A DNA stretch of 64,000 nucleotides from positions 21,991,478 through 22,055,477 of the forward strand of contig NC_133213.1 of the NCBI RefSeq assembly GCF_958299795.1, given 5' to 3'. A program made the translations under genes and the position numbers. The stretch is from Porites lutea. Its lineage: Eukaryota > Cnidaria > Anthozoa > Scleractinia > Poritidae. Under the pieces are notes generated by a model. That model was not told the origin of the DNA and did not search any database. It saw only the letters and a list, made by a program, of their open reading frames with translations. Shown here piece after piece: positions 1-12,700 of the stretch (positions within the stretch are counted from its first letter, which is position 1; each line of letters opens with the position of its first letter).

Positions 1-202
1 AATATCACGAGTGGTATTTATTCCAAATATCACGTACAAGTCATGCTATTACTTGTTTACACTACTACCCACAAAAAGTTTGTAATTTCCACATGTAGGT
101 ATTTTAAATTAAGCTGAAATACCACTGCTCTAAGCCAATCAAATTGCAGAAATTTGTCATGTAGTAGTATAAAACTAGAAATTAAACGATTAAGTCCCTT
201 AC

Positions 203-753
203 TTGTCTTTCTGGAATTGTTCCTTGCAAGAAGAGGCAAAAGCGGCTGTTGTGACTATAACCGAAAAATGAAAATAATTATTGTTGATATGCATGGAGAT
301 CACAGTATGTAAACTTATGATTCAGCATTAATAATTTTCGTCTTGTTTACCTGTAGGTTGTGGAGTCATTTGTGGAATGAAAGAAGAAGTACTATTGATC
401 ATTCCAATAAGACTCTCCATCTTTGCTTCTAGGGATTTTACAGCATCGCTGACGCTAGAAGTACTGTTGGTTAGTCCTATAAGGCTTTCTACCTTTGCTT
501 CTAAGGACTTTATGGCATAGCTGACGCCTGAAGTACTGTTGATAAGCGCAACAAGTCTTTCCACTTTTGCCTCTAAGGACCTCATACGCGAATTTTGATT
601 TACAGTGCAATGGCAGTTGCAATTATTAACCGGCGTCTTGTTAAGGCGAGGTTTTTGCAGACTGTTACTTACGTTCATCGACGAATAAGTGACGCCATTA
701 ACGGAAAACGACACAATCATCAGGCCAAGCTGAACAAATGACAAATACATCAC
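203..753 (-). CDS. USOMP5-like secreted coiled-coil glycoprotein, gene A (5' exons only)
   Basis: Two coding exons are visible, 753..351 and 245..203; the rest lies beyond the left edge. Exon 1 begins with a signal peptide (two Met, then a hydrophobic stretch), then a Cys-rich NNCNCHC motif near residue 45. Three ~24-residue repeats of the pattern [10 protein letters not shown] follow, each with an NST N-glycosylation sequon, and a Pro/Thr-rich end. Exon 2 is 43 nt, encodes the family motif SCKEQ and joins in phase 1. The donors are GTAAAC and GTAAG. It is a downstream tandem neighbour of gene B in the same orientation. Function is unknown; secretion, oligomerisation through the coil and glycosylation are inferred. 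Family naming rests on remembered similarity to coral skeletal organic matrix proteins. Confidence 0.72.
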
Positions 754-2390
754 AATTTGTATGGATTTGAAGTAACGTCTGAATTACTTGATAGTTTACT
801 TGTGTGCAAACTGGGCATATTATTATTACCCAGTGAAACTTGCGACCCTATTTTCTTCGCTCTCGGTCTTCATCCCCAGTGCCAATCCCGCATTTCCGCA
901 GAAGCAATCTTATAACAAACTGATTCGCCATTGTAAGGACCTCCATTCTCGTCCCCAGAGCCCGTCGTTTCTTGGTCACCAGAGCCACTGGTTCGTTACA
1001 AATTAAACCGAGTGGCTCTGGGGACGAGAATGAAGGACCTCTTGAGCTTTGTCCTTTCGTCAGACTTGGGGGTACTTAGCATTTTCAATTTCAAATTCCG
1101 GTTTGAAAATCAAATGGTTCGCGCCAATGCGTATGGGAAGCTTCAGGAAACATGAGCTGTGATCTAATTGCAGCGGTGTAATTTTTCTACTCTTTTTAGT
1201 CTGCTCACTTGATTTTGGTGTCGTTCCCCCCCCATGTCAAATTTAATAGTTCACGTTCATGCACAAGATTTCCACAGGGGTGGTTTGTGTCAATGGTAAG
1301 CACCCCAGATCCCTGAATGTAGCGATTATGGCAAATTTATTCTTGGTAAGTTTTTTAGATCCTCTTTATTCGTTTGTTTTGTTTTGTTTTGTTTTTTTTA
1401 GTCATCCATGACGGTGTTATAGCTGCATTGCATTTAGGTGTATTTGTATTAGAACTACTTCCAAAAAGCTATCTTGATGCTTATACCGAAGCTATATATT
1501 TTTAAAAAGTTACAAAATATTGAAATTCTCCTAGCCTCCCAAGCAGACGTTCTTAGGGATTCGTCACGCGTTCCTGCCGTCTGCGTGAGAGGCTTAAATT
1601 CTCTCTGACATGTTTCAAATGGGAAAGTTTATGTTTATTTATAGTCATTAGTTAGGGAGGGAGTTCATGGTGATCGATAAGCCCTACATTCACAGTCTCA
1701 AACTGAGCTTCCTCGCCAGAAAAATGATATGCCTAATTTTGTTATGTATGTATTTATTTTTCTGTCAAAAGTTGGCCTGTTAATATGAAACCTCAGGCCA
1801 ATTAGATTGGCATAGAAGTCAATACCAAATGTCAAACTACCACGTCACATTTTAAACTTTTAAATCTCCCCATGTTTATACCGTATTTAAAAGAACTTTG
1901 CAAGGGGATTTGAGCGCTGAGAATTTTCAACATCTCAAATATGAGAAGATAAATGACAATCTGAATTCTTAGCATAAAACGGGCTACCCCCTCTGTCCCT
2001 TGTGTAATAAGTCTACACTTAAGATTTTTCCTCTGAAGTAGGACCTGCAGTGGGATTTTTGTCAAACTTTACTGATTGGTAGTTCATGCTATAGAACTCA
2101 ACTTTTGAAATGAAATCTGGGGGTCCCCATACTAGTTTAGGAGCAGCAGCAAGTTCTCGATGCGCAATGATTCCTCGCAAAAGAGAAGCGAAGAGATGAC
2201 GTCCTGAACCCCTAAATCTGTGAAATTATAGGATAGGTTGATATATCCAGGGAGAGCTTCTTCTTAGAAGCCGGGAACTAGTTAATATTGCTGATGACGT
2301 CATCTTAGTTAGGAGTTATTTTTAGTGTCAGTAAATTTACAGGCCCTATCTGCAATCTTCAGTCTCATAAATCTTAGTACTAGCTCATTT
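754..2390. other. Intergenic spacer between genes A and B
   Basis: No coding region is supported. It contains the 90-bp hairpin element at 943-1032 and short homopolymer and TTTTG runs near 1375-1400. Presumably it carries the promoter of gene A and the 3' end of gene B. No clear TATA box was identified for gene A. Confidence 0.5.
943..1032. mobile_element. 90-bp hairpin element with 8-bp target duplication
   Basis: The arms CATTCTCGTCCCCAGAGCC (left) and its reverse complement (right, ending GACGAGAATG) form a near-perfect hairpin around a short loop. The element is flanked by exact 8-bp direct repeats AAGGACCT at 935-942 and 1033-1040, as expected for insertion with target duplication. It is non-coding. 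Compare the similar 80-bp hairpin at 50841-50920. Confidence 0.75.
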
Positions 2391-5300
2391 CTATTGCACT
2401 AAGATGTATCCAAATGCATTAACGTACTTTTCGCCATTATCCGCATAGTTTCGTGCCGCAACTCCACATCTGATGGAATCATCTGGCTCCCCTTTCATGC
2501 CAAATCCGATTCTAGAATCACAGCTAACACAGTCGTTTTTGTTGTTTCCAAGGATACCTATTCTTGCTCTCGAAGGATAACTAGTTCCACTGCAAACTGC
2601 ATTAAACCCTTCTCTATTGCAGTTGCGCTGCAAGGAGCCCTGAGGACCAATCAGCATCTTCCAGCGCTCACGACCCAGATCGCTTGCACGGAACGCTCCG
2701 TCGGAAATGAGGGAGTGAAGAGAGGTGGCAGTCTGGTTAAGAGCAACGAACCTAGTCTGACTGCCGATCTTCATTCCGAGGCAGATCTTGGAAAAATTTG
2801 TGCCCCAGTAGGTTGGAAGCTTGGTTTCTTGATTGTCAAAACCAGTCATTCCTCCTGCAATGTTGTATGTATTTCTGTCACTCCACAGCGGAGAAGAGAA
2901 GCGGAAGGTCCTCTGCAAAGCAAATTGTATTGTTATGTTCCTAGACTTTCACTCAACTAAACAGGGACTGCCATTGGTTGATTCTTGGTCACGTGGCCTT
3001 GACTAAAAATCGAAAGTATCTCGATCGTGATGCATTAAGCAATGTACCCCGCTTGGGATACATTACAGCACGTGATCAAAGCATGGTGGAAAGTGGCGTG
3101 ACAGAAGGCGAGAAAAACACTGCCAGTTTTCTTTTTCGTGAATGAACATAACAACACAAACACGAAGCGCCTCGGGAAACATCAGGACTCTCGGGAAAAC
3201 AAAACTAACTGTTTCCCTCGGGATCTAACATTAAGTGCATAATATTAAAGGGTCTCTGTCGAGGCAAGGAGTTCCTCATAATGACAAGTGGGAATTGCTA
3301 TTTATCGACACACGTAATTGGATTCCGTGATCCGGAAAATTTGTGCCTGTGGAATCCAGAGTCCGGGAAATTTTTGCTGGTGGAATCCGGAACTCAGCTG
3401 AAGGGATCCCAAACCCCACTAACGATTGGAATCCAATCTAATTAACATTGACAGAGAATCCTGAATCCAGTACCTGCAATCCGGAATCCACTGCGTGGAA
3501 CTCCGGAGTTCAAAACTGTCATAGATTCCTAGCATAGGGCGATATTTAATCGAATTCCACGTTTAAGGCAATTTGAGACACTTATATGATTGTACAATTT
3601 CGCACCTTTATTTCAAGGTACCATCTAGATGTTGGTGGCAACGTCTGTCACAACAGCTACCAATACAGAAGTAACTATATAGTACTTATAACCTTCACTC
3701 CGTCTGTCTTTAAGGCCAGCGTCCATCCTCCTCCTCCACATCCAAAGTCTCCCATGTGACAGTAAACAGGAATTATTTGGGCATCGATACTCAGGTTATA
3801 CACTTGACTCTTTGAAAAACTGTTTCAATTAATTAAATGAAAGGCAATAAACCTTTTGGAGGTAAATATATACAAATTCATTCGTTTATCTTGTTGGGTA
3901 AAGTAGTTGCAACCGGCGGGTCCCTACCCACTTACCACCACCACCACCACGGCCAGTAACAACTATGACGGATTGTCATTTGAAAAGATTTTGGAAAAAA
4001 ATAAAGCCTTAAAAGCCTGTAACGAGCCTTAGATAGAGATAAGGCTTTTCAACCACCAGAGGGAAAAAAAAACGAAGTAAAGTGAGTGTTGGCAAGGTAC
4101 TCTTAAGCTGACAGAATATACTACTATTCATCACCCAAACTCATTCAAACTCATTCTTCAAGGGTAGTCATGAGCATTGAAGATTACCTAAGCCCCCAAA
4201 CTCGCGAAGGAATAGGATCTGAGGGAATATTCCTTATCAAGTTAATTCAATTAATTTACGACGGCGACACTTGAATGAAGCCTTTTATGATATTGAGTTG
4301 AGTTTGATTTCTTATGTACTATGCAACAGTTCTCCAGCCTTCGAATTCACTACGTAAGTCACGACATGAAATACGTAAATAAACAAACTTGGAAACAAAT
4401 GAAAATATAAGGCGCAAAAAATCGTTTAACATAGAATCGCAGAGCACTAATCTGCTTTTTAGTCGCTGTCTCGAGGATATGATATTGCGGGCGGGGAGAA
4501 GTTAAAGGCTGTGTTCAATAAACTGTTTTAAAATATTGACTCTAAGTGTTAACTAATTAACTATCATCAGGAATTAATCTTTGGTAATGTTAGAGAAACA
4601 TAGAACCCAGCATCCACCTCGCTAAGTTGTACGGAATTTTTAAGTCCCACTGATGTAAACTGGTTTTAGAACAAATTGTTCAAACCTACTACTGACCCTC
4701 AGTCAGGAAGTTTGTATCAACGACACGACATAAGGATGGAATAAGGATATTTGTCATCGAACAATAAAAATCTCTAGTAGGAAAAGTTTCTATTTAAACT
4801 AACAAATGAAACCAAAACATAACTTACTTGTCTTTTTCGTACTGTTCCTTACAAGAAGAGACGACAGAAGCGGCTGACGTGACCATATCCAAAAATATAA
4901 AAATAGTTCATTTATTTACATGCGAATCAAAGGAAGTAAAATTAATAATCAACCTTGGTAGTTTTTATTTAAGAATACCTGTTGGGTTTGGAACCGGTTG
5001 TGGAACTGGGGAGGAATTATTGTTGATTAGTGCGATAAGACTGTCCACCTTTTCCTCTAACGACTTCATGGCATCGCTGAAGCCAGAGGTTTTGTTGTTC
5101 AGTGCAATGAGACTCTGTACATTTGATTCTAAAGACTTCATTGCATCGATGACGCTGGAGGTTTTGTTGTTCAGTGCAATAAGGCTCTCCACCTTTGCCT
5201 CTAATGACTTCATGGCATCGCTGACGTTAGAGGGGTTTTTGTTCAGTGCAATTAGACTCTCTACCTTGGCCTCCAAGGCTTTCAAACTATCGCTGACGCC

Positions 5301-5726
5301 AGAGGTTTTGTTGTTCAGAGCAATAAGACTTTGTACTTGTGATTCTAAGGACTTCATTGTACTAGAAGTATTGTTGTTCAGTTCAACCACACTCTCCATC
5401 TTTCTTTTTAGCCACTTTGCGGTAGCGCTACTGCCAGAAGGAGTACTGTTGTTTACTGTAATAAGATTCTCCACTTTTGCCTCCAAAGACTCAATGGAAT
5501 CTCTATTGCCAGAGGCATTGTTGGTCATTTCAATAAGACCCTCCATCTTTGCTTCTAAGGCCCTTATAGCCCGCGAATCCTGATTTATGGTGCATTGGCA
5601 GTTGCAATTATTCACCGGCGTATTGTCACATCGAAGCGTTTGGCCGTTATTTGCCACAGTCAAACTTGTGGCCCCGTTAATAGAGGAAACACTGATAAGG
5701 CCAAGCAGAACAAATGGCAAATGCAT
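2391..5726 (-). CDS. USOMP5-like secreted coiled-coil glycoprotein, gene B (complete)
   Basis: Four exons, 5726..4979, 4873..4828, 3819..3693 and 2912..2391, join in frame to a 480-residue protein. Residues 1-~20 are a signal peptide, and a Cys cluster NCNCQC lies near 40-46. Residues 55-239 hold eight coiled-coil repeats with N-glycosylation sequons, followed by a Pro-rich hinge. Exon 2 gives [10 protein letters not shown]. Exon 3 gives [19 protein letters not shown], which resembles the entry strand of fibrinogen-related domains. The last exon is the conserved USOMP5-like domain ([26 protein letters not shown], ending FGYILVQ). Coral relatives are known only as skeletal-matrix proteins of unknown activity, so a matrix or lectin-like role is inference. 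The exon 3 donor is a weak GTTATA. A pseudogene fragment of the same exon lies at 7.9 kb. Confidence 0.82.
3318..3525. repeat. Degenerate GGAATCC-type tandem repeat
   Basis: The motif (T)GGAATCC or its near variants (TCCGGAA, GGAATCCAGA) recurs about ten times at irregular spacing within the third intron of gene B. It looks like an old simple or satellite repeat and has no coding potential. Confidence 0.5.
5010..5564 (-). repeat. Eight in-frame ~72-bp coding repeats in gene B
   Basis: Codons 55-239 of gene B are eight units of 24, 25, 21, 24, 24, 24, 24 and 19 codons. The pattern is [13 protein letters not shown] followed by NNKTS and a short Ser/Asp linker. Nearly every unit carries at least one N-x-S/T sequon. 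Hydrophobic residues at heptad spacing support a coiled coil. Units 4-8 are the most alike, suggesting recent local expansion. Confidence 0.85.
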
Positions 5727-5894
5727 TGTAAGTAAGAGTTAGTGTGTGGGGGACTTTGACTACTCCTAGTTTCTTCTCTTGTGCAACTCAACTTGCAGCC
5801 GTTTATTCTAAGGGCTTTTCCGTAATTTTGATTCAATACTGGTCGGTAAAATCCCCCATTAACACAGAAGATATCCAATACGTTCATTAAGCAA

Positions 5895-5902
5895 CTATAT
5901 AA
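5895..5902 (-). promoter_or_regulatory. Candidate TATA box of gene B
   Basis: On the minus strand the sequence reads TTATATAG, about 170 bp upstream of the gene B start codon. This would fit a short 5' UTR. It is suggested by position and sequence only. Confidence 0.3.
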
Positions 5903-7245
5903 CAGGAAACATTTGTAAACAGAACAGTATATATCGTAATATAACTAGCTATAACTGCTAAACATTTGACGGTTTGACGAACCTGTTTAGGAAATAGTAA
6001 GCCAACATCGAAACCTACTTTAAATTAACGAGGATACTTGAAATGCAATATTTTGTTTCAGGCCGTTTTCAGAATGTGTAATTCTCTCAATATCTTCTTT
6101 TTTAAGAAGAAAAAAGCTGCAATTTTGCAGTGCTTCTTAAAAATACACTGGGAAGCCTTTGGTACTTCAAGCTTCTTACTTTTCCAATCTTTTTTCTTAC
6201 TTCTTCACTTCTTACTTTTCCGGCCTGTAAGACCAGCACTTTGCAAACTTCATATTTTGTCCATATTGTGAAACTGCGGAACAACTTATGCAATGAAGCC
6301 TTCCCTAGTGGTTTTACTTGATGTCCGAGAACTTTCTAGAAATCAACCGATACATGGCTTTGACATCGTGCTGCAACACAATTGGCCAATCGAACAATGC
6401 CTTCTCCAAATTAGGGTTTTCTTTGGCGGGAAAACGAAGAGGCCATGTTTTGATCATTCATCCATTGGCTGATAAAACAAATAACAAACACTTACCAAAC
6501 CATTTCTTTTTTTTCCACTTCTTGGACTAATTGATAATATCTCTAATTTATTACTACATCACCTTTTCCTTATCGCCAAACGATATATTTACACATGTAA
6601 GTTAAATAACTGCAACCCTGCGCTACAGGTTTATATACAAACCGTTATGAACTCCATGGAAATTGAAAAAGAGATTGCCTCTAATAATAACAATATGTCC
6701 TCCTTCAAAAACAAATGGAGCCCTCTTAAACTTTGCCCCTCGGACAAATAAACTTGCTGTTATTAAATAATTTCAAAAGTTCCAAAAGTTAAAAGTGATG
6801 CAGAAACAAATGCAAATGCAAATCACCTTTTAGTTGGTAGGACAGACTCCTTATGTTTTTGTTGTATCGTGTTTTATTTTGCAATTTTGCAAATAATAGT
6901 CAATTTTGTAAATTTTTTTTAGGCTTAATTAGTTGCAAATGCTGTAACATTGTATTTTTCCTTTATCTCTTGTACGTTGTTTTTATTTTTCCTTCATGTA
7001 AATGTAAGTATTGTCATAAGAAGTGTTGTAACCAAATAAATGTTATTAGAAAAAAAAAAAAAACATTTCAAAGTCATAAATCGCTTTTGAGGCACCCTTT
7101 ACAATTTAAAGCTAAATAACTTCAAAATCGTTCAAAGATTGACGTTTTGGGTACATTATTTTGTGCAAGTTCTGTTATCGTATCATAAAAAAAATAATAA
7201 ATAAAATAATGATTTGGAGGTAGCACATCCACAAAATGGTTCTTT

Positions 7246-7458
7246 GTCTACTTGATTCCTTGTCGAATTGGAATTTGGAAATGTTTGTTTTTGAGGAGAG
7301 GGGAAAACTGGAGTACCCGGAAAAACCTCTCGGAGAAAAGGAGAACCAACAACAAACTCAACTCACATATGGCGTCGACGCCGGGATTTGAACCCGGGCT
7401 ACATTGGTGGGAGACGAGCGCTCTCACCACTGCGCCATCCTTTGCTCCACGGCCTCCT
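7246..7458 (-). mobile_element. tRNA-derived SINE
   Basis: On the minus strand a tRNA-like head carries a polymerase III A box (TGGCGCAGTGG) and a B box (GGTTCAAATCC) about 50 bp apart. A non-tRNA body follows (GTTGAGTTTGTTG, CTCCGAGAGG, GGGTACTCC). The head does not fold into a full tRNA with matching 7-bp acceptor arms, and the body extends well past it. It therefore reads as a SINE rather than a tRNA gene. I recall very similar repeats in coral genomes. Confidence 0.75.
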
Positions 7459-7892
7459 ATCATTGGCCTCCAAGGCCTTCTGAGGCCAAAACACCGGTAC
7501 GATGAAAACTGTTAAATTAAGTAGTATTGTAGTTTGGGGTCATAACATGTTGATTAAGTTTCTCTTCTACGCAAACTACAAAAATGAGTGAAAGCATTTT
7601 CGATGAATAGACCAATTTCGATATATGAAAATTTATATTTGGCTTCGAAGCTTAAAGAATAAAACAAAAGCAATCATCTTGAAACTCAGCAATGAATAAT
7701 TCATTTCGTTTGTTTTATTCCTTCAAGCCTCGTAGCAAAGAATAAATTTTTGATATAGCGAAATTGGATTACGTCAACTTTATAAGAATATTTTTACTAT
7801 CATCCAATTTACAGCCATTGCAAACGATCTGAGATCAGCGGGCTGCAGTCTGGTGTCTGGAAACGTCATGTACACCTTTTATATCAGCTCAT

Positions 7893-8037
7893 TTTTATTG
7901 CACCAAGATGTATCCAAATGTTGTCCATTATCCGCAGAGCTTCCTGCTGCAACCCCACATTTGATCTGGCTTCCCCTCCATGCCGAACGCGATTTTGGAA
8001 TCACAGCTATTGCAGCCACTTTGGTTGTTCCCACTCC
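7893..8037 (-). pseudogene. Degraded last-exon fragment of a USOMP5-like gene
   Basis: Read on the minus strand, this stretch aligns by eye with the end of gene B's last exon. It keeps AGCTGTGATTC, then TGTGGGGTTGC, then GCGGATAATGG, and finally TTGGATACATCTTGGTGCAA, which is the FGYILVQ terminus. The spacing and frame are disrupted, and no upstream exons were found beside it. It is a host-gene relic showing that the cluster once had another minus-strand copy between B and the carboxypeptidase gene. Confidence 0.75.
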
Positions 8038-8608
8038 CACTCTGTCCCTCCCGCCTACCCGCCACCTATTGTCCCGTCCTCCCATCCCCGTTCTCCCCCA
8101 CAATAAACGTAACCTGATATTCGTTCCAGTTTGATAACACTCAGTTAGTTTGAAAAAAAGGCCTTTTTTTTCTTTTTCAAAGAAGCTTTGCGCTTTATAT
8201 GACTCATACTTTAAGTATGATTTTTATTTAACTTTCTCTCTTTCTCACTCTCCCTCATTTTTTATGTTATGATTATAATCAAGTATTTAATACCTTGGTT
8301 TAGTGTTTCCCACAAAGGAAAATAGTTAAAGTATGGTCGCGACAAAAGTGCATAAGGGAAAAATTAAATCGAAAACCAAATGTCTGGGATATTCTTGTGA
8401 TTCAGCTTTTTAAACCTGCATATTTTATGGACGTTTTGAGATTAATTTTCCCCGTTTGAAATTAAAATTTGAATGTTTAATTCAAAATTAAATGACTACA
8501 TTTTTAACAACGCGCGTTTACCCAAAAGGACTTAATTGTGGACATCTTTGGCAAGTACTTGTATCATCTTATCATATGAATAAACATCATTTCAGCTGTT
8601 AAAACTGA

Positions 8609-9033
8609 CCGGGGGAGTACTCCCTTATGTAAGCCACATAGATAGCTATATATATATACCACCCCGAAGGGTATGGTTTTTGCGCCGTTTCGATCTGAAA
8701 ACGGGTAAAGACTTTGCCCATTTCGGGTCTGGAATCGGATATCATTTCTCATCAGGGAATTGCCAGAAGAAATGAAAGAGTAATATGCAAATTCAAAGTG
8801 GATTTTAAGAAATCTTTTTGATGTCGTTCTAATTTACCAGTCAGAATTTCTGCCTATGTAGACATAATGTGTTTTGTGATCTCGGAGATCCTCCAGGTCT
8901 GAAAACAAAAAGACAAGGTCTGGAAAAGGGTTTCGAAAATGACAATTTTCGGTCTAAAAGGGGGTGAGAATTTGCAGAATCGGGCGATTCACCCCACTAA
9001 GAGTTTCCAGGAGTACACCTCCCCACCCCCCGG
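8609..9033. mobile_element. MITE-like element with CCGGGGGAGTAC ends
   Basis: It starts CCGGGGGAGTACTCCC and ends GGAGTACACCTCCCCACCCC followed by CCCGG, a GC-rich terminal inverted repeat in AT-rich surroundings. The inside has internal mirrored motifs (GGTCTGGAA, GGTCTGAAAA) but no ORF. No clear target duplication was resolved. Confidence 0.6.
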
Positions 9034-9709
9034 GTATAACTGCATTCAAATAACCCGTTTCTGAAAAATCCATCAAGTTTTCAAACAAAGAAAAATTCCG
9101 TTTGACTGTTTTATTTGTTATGACTTTAACAGTGGCTGTTTCCCTCTATCTCTTCAGTTTAAATCTAAACAATCTTTCAATATAGAAACTCCGGAGAAAC
9201 GAACTTGCTAATTTTGCAAGTTGATCTTTTAAGCCTCGTTATGGTGTAGCGAAGTAAATTGCCACATTGACTAATATTCCAAATGTTTAATTGGCCTTCT
9301 AGGTTGATTGAAGGCAATCTACAACTTTAATGTAGATTTAGCGACCATGGTGAAGTCAGTTTATTTTATATATTTATCAACGTAACTCGACTGGGAAGCT
9401 GATACCAATATTTATTCAAAATAACTGTTAAGATATTTGTTTCTCTCGCACATTCCCTCCAATTTACCTGTCACTGTGTGAACATCTGCTTCACGTAGGT
9501 TTTGTTTTAGCAAAACAAGTCTAGAAGGTCAGTGCTCTATTTTTCTTCTTGTTTAAGCAGCCGGGCTACGTGTTTTTAAACCTGCAAAGATCATGACTGT
9601 CTTGAGGAATGATGTCAACAGAGCGACTTTTATTTAACCAAAACGTAGTTATAGAATTTGGATACAACGCCAGCTTCTTCTCTTTTCTCGCCGGGCGGCA
9701 TCAGGGAAA

Positions 9710-12700
9710 ATGTCATCTCCGTTGTTCTGCCTCGCTATTCTTATGTTGGCTTCATTGACTTCTGCTGAGTAAGTACGAACAAACATAACATTTATTCATA
9801 TGAACATTAGTACATTTCTTTAAAAAGAAACTGCTATTTTATCTCAATGAAAATTAAATTTTCCATATGAAAAGTTCGAACGACAATAAACTAACACCAG
9901 GGTATATTGGCTTTTTTGAATAGTAGTATTACCTTCTTAGTGAATAGAATAGTTTTAATGATTCAGTTTTATTAGAAGTGATAAACCGAGGAATATATAG
10001 TACCCATTTGTAGTATTTGTGGTAGGCGCATTTAAAGAATGAATTCCCAATGTTACGAGTTGCGATCAAAGGAGTTGTTAGAAGGACGTTTTCTTCGCTT
10101 AAGGCTACCATCGTAGAATAGCTTTCACTCTCTAAGCTATTAAAACATACCTATAAATTTTTACTTGCCCTTCAGTGTTTTCAACGGTTCATAATGAGAC
10201 GTTTAGTTTAACAGATTATTGCTTGTCAACCTCTTTTTTTTTCAAGACATTCGCTAGGATATAAAGCAGCGACTGACATGTAAATTATGATAAAGCAGGC
10301 ATACCAACCATCGTTTATCGTTTTTTAAAGTTTTTAGATCTGATCTTGAATACATTATCCATAATGAAGAATAAACTTCACTGAGAAACAACAAGCTAAT
10401 TGGCGAAAAAAACACTTTTACTAAATTTTGCCTCCCAATGTCATTTCTTTTTGAAAAGAGACTAAACACCGTTTTGTGTTACAAAATTAAAATATATACC
10501 CTGTTTTTTAAGTCGAGTAAAATTTATAAAACGTTGTGGGCTGTTTTCCTAACGACGTTTTTATTGCATGTCTACTCATACTCAGTGACATCATCAAGCA
10601 CGTTTTCCTGCCTTTTATACACAGCTGGTCTGATCAAAGTTCATCTTTACTTTGTTCGCCCAAGCATCTATTTTTCTTCCTTTTTCCTTAATTTCCTTTA
10701 ATGTTAAAAATATACATATGCATACTTTTCAAACAATCGTTTTGAATTCATTATTTTAAATTAAGTTCACCGATTCTTCGCCTTTTATGCCAGTGAGCTT
10801 CAATAAAATTTTAACTGAATTCTCATTGCAATTAAACCTTTATTTTTAAAAACCCCATTAACCTTCAGCTGCTGAATTTAGAGGAAATGGAAGTCTTTAT
10901 TTAAATTTTTGTGACATTTTATATTCTCTTCCACGCGACTGTTCCAATTTTGTCATACCCGCAAGCGATTTAAGAACTTGATCAATAAGTAGAGAGGGCT
11001 TGTTCAATCTATAATTTAGGATTAAGAGGTTTTACAGTTTCCGTTTTCTTCGCGTTATAAGACCATTTAATTCCCACCTTCTTTTTTTATAGAAGTTGGT
11101 TATGACTTTTACAAAATGCCTATTAAACAGAGTTAAGCTTTTGTTTAAATATATAACAAAAACGCTTTCTAAGCCATTTTCTCTTTATCCAGCGGTTTAT
11201 CTAAACACCGTCAGTCGTGAACATTTTCATGGGACCAAACACGGGCTAGAAAACATATATCTTCTTGAACTGATATTAAGCCACTTAGGAAAAGATCAGG
11301 AGGTTCAATGATTTCCTAAACAGCGACCTAAGTTTCTAGGCCCGCGTTCATCACTTCCTAGTTTGGTTGCTTTCATGTTCCATTTTATCATTTTTATTTG
11401 ACTATGATTTCATGAACTCCACCAATTTTCCCTGAGGGCTATTTTATGCTATGGTTCAATAATATAACCAACGACCACTAATGAACAATAAATCAACAAT
11501 GGCATAAGATTAGGTTATGGCTGTTCACACGAGTATGTTTTAGTTTCTAGAGTGTGTTCTGAAACGTGCGTTAACACGAGTTTGTAAACGCAAGCAGTAG
11601 TAACGTTTTTATACTTGTCCACAAAGATAATCGCTGGTTTATTCCACATGAGGTCATAGCGGTAATTTTAGTAGTCTCCCCTGAGAACTAAATTCCATTT
11701 TTGTGGAAATTCGTCGTATTATATTGACCATGCATTGTATGTATTGACCACCAATACGGCCGACTTGTCACGTGATGGCAAACCAACAATAGGGAGATAA
11801 GACATCGCAACGACAAATCAGAATGCGACTCGGTGCTTAATTTCCTGTTCTGTTATTGGTCAATTCCGTTTCAACAACTGCCCGCCTCGTCGTCTCTGTT
11901 GTTACGTTGACGGCGTCCGGGAATAATATATCATTCAACAGTTTTAGTGAGCTAAGCAATTCTGCACGTGTAACAAGCTTTTCTGTAAATTTTTTCACCG
12001 TTCCTCGACAACTACGACAAAACTAAGAGGAGAAAAAAAACAAACTTTAGGCCACGTCCACTCTAATCCAGATATTTTTGACGCGCTTTTTTTTTTTTAC
12101 TTTTTTAAACAAATTAACCTTCCGTCCCAAGAAACCAACAAGGACCTTAAACACCCACAACGGCGACGGCTACAAAAACGTCACTTAAAAAGTGAATTCG
12201 CGCTGCCTCAAACTTTATCGCGCTTATTCCATCTCATTTAATTCGTCAAATGTGGTCAATTTTTTTTGGAATTGAATTCTGAACGAATGTACCAAAATTC
12301 AGGAAAAGAAAAAGAAAGTTGTTGTCTTGCGTTCCCGTCCTCGTCAAAACGTGAAATTAGGCACTTTGACGTTGTAGTCGCGCAGCGAAGGCAAAGAAAT
12401 GTACAAAAAAGCGTGATGCACGTGCAAAGTTGTTGTTTTGCCAACCTTAACCGATTTCTTTTTTGCTGTTCTCATTGCCCTCGCCGTCGTCGTTGCTTTA
12501 GCTCCCTAATGAAACCGCTCCCCAGAGTGATTTAACGTTCCGTTTACACGATTCCGGCCTTAAACCTTTAAACCCTAAGATCAAAATTTGAATTCTCATT
12601 TGTTGCCCCTATTCATTTCCTACAGAAGTAGTGGAGAGAAGTTGATCAATCAAGCAAATTCATCTTGTGTGATCATGTCCGTAATTCTCATCACCACTCT

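Larger units (their letters stand above)
5727..9709. other. Intergenic region between gene B and the carboxypeptidase gene
   Basis: The two flanking genes are transcribed away from each other. The spacer contains a SINE (7246-7458), a USOMP5-like exon relic (7893-8037) and a ~425-bp MITE-like element (8609-9033). Apart from these it is AT-rich DNA in which no exon could be supported. Confidence 0.55.

Noticed and set aside
5010-5564. Regular ~72-bp repeats that could be mistaken for a CRISPR-like array
   Set aside because: They are in-frame coding repeats of a coiled coil with no spacer structure, in an animal gene.
4828-5583. 251-codon plus-strand ORF opposite gene B exon 1
   Set aside because: It is antisense to the coil repeats and long only because of their composition; the minus strand has the signal peptide, sequons and splice sites.
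7375-7445. Possible tRNA gene on the minus strand with good A and B boxes
   Set aside because: The acceptor and anticodon arms do not pair correctly, and a repeat body extends beyond the tRNA part, so it was called a SINE.
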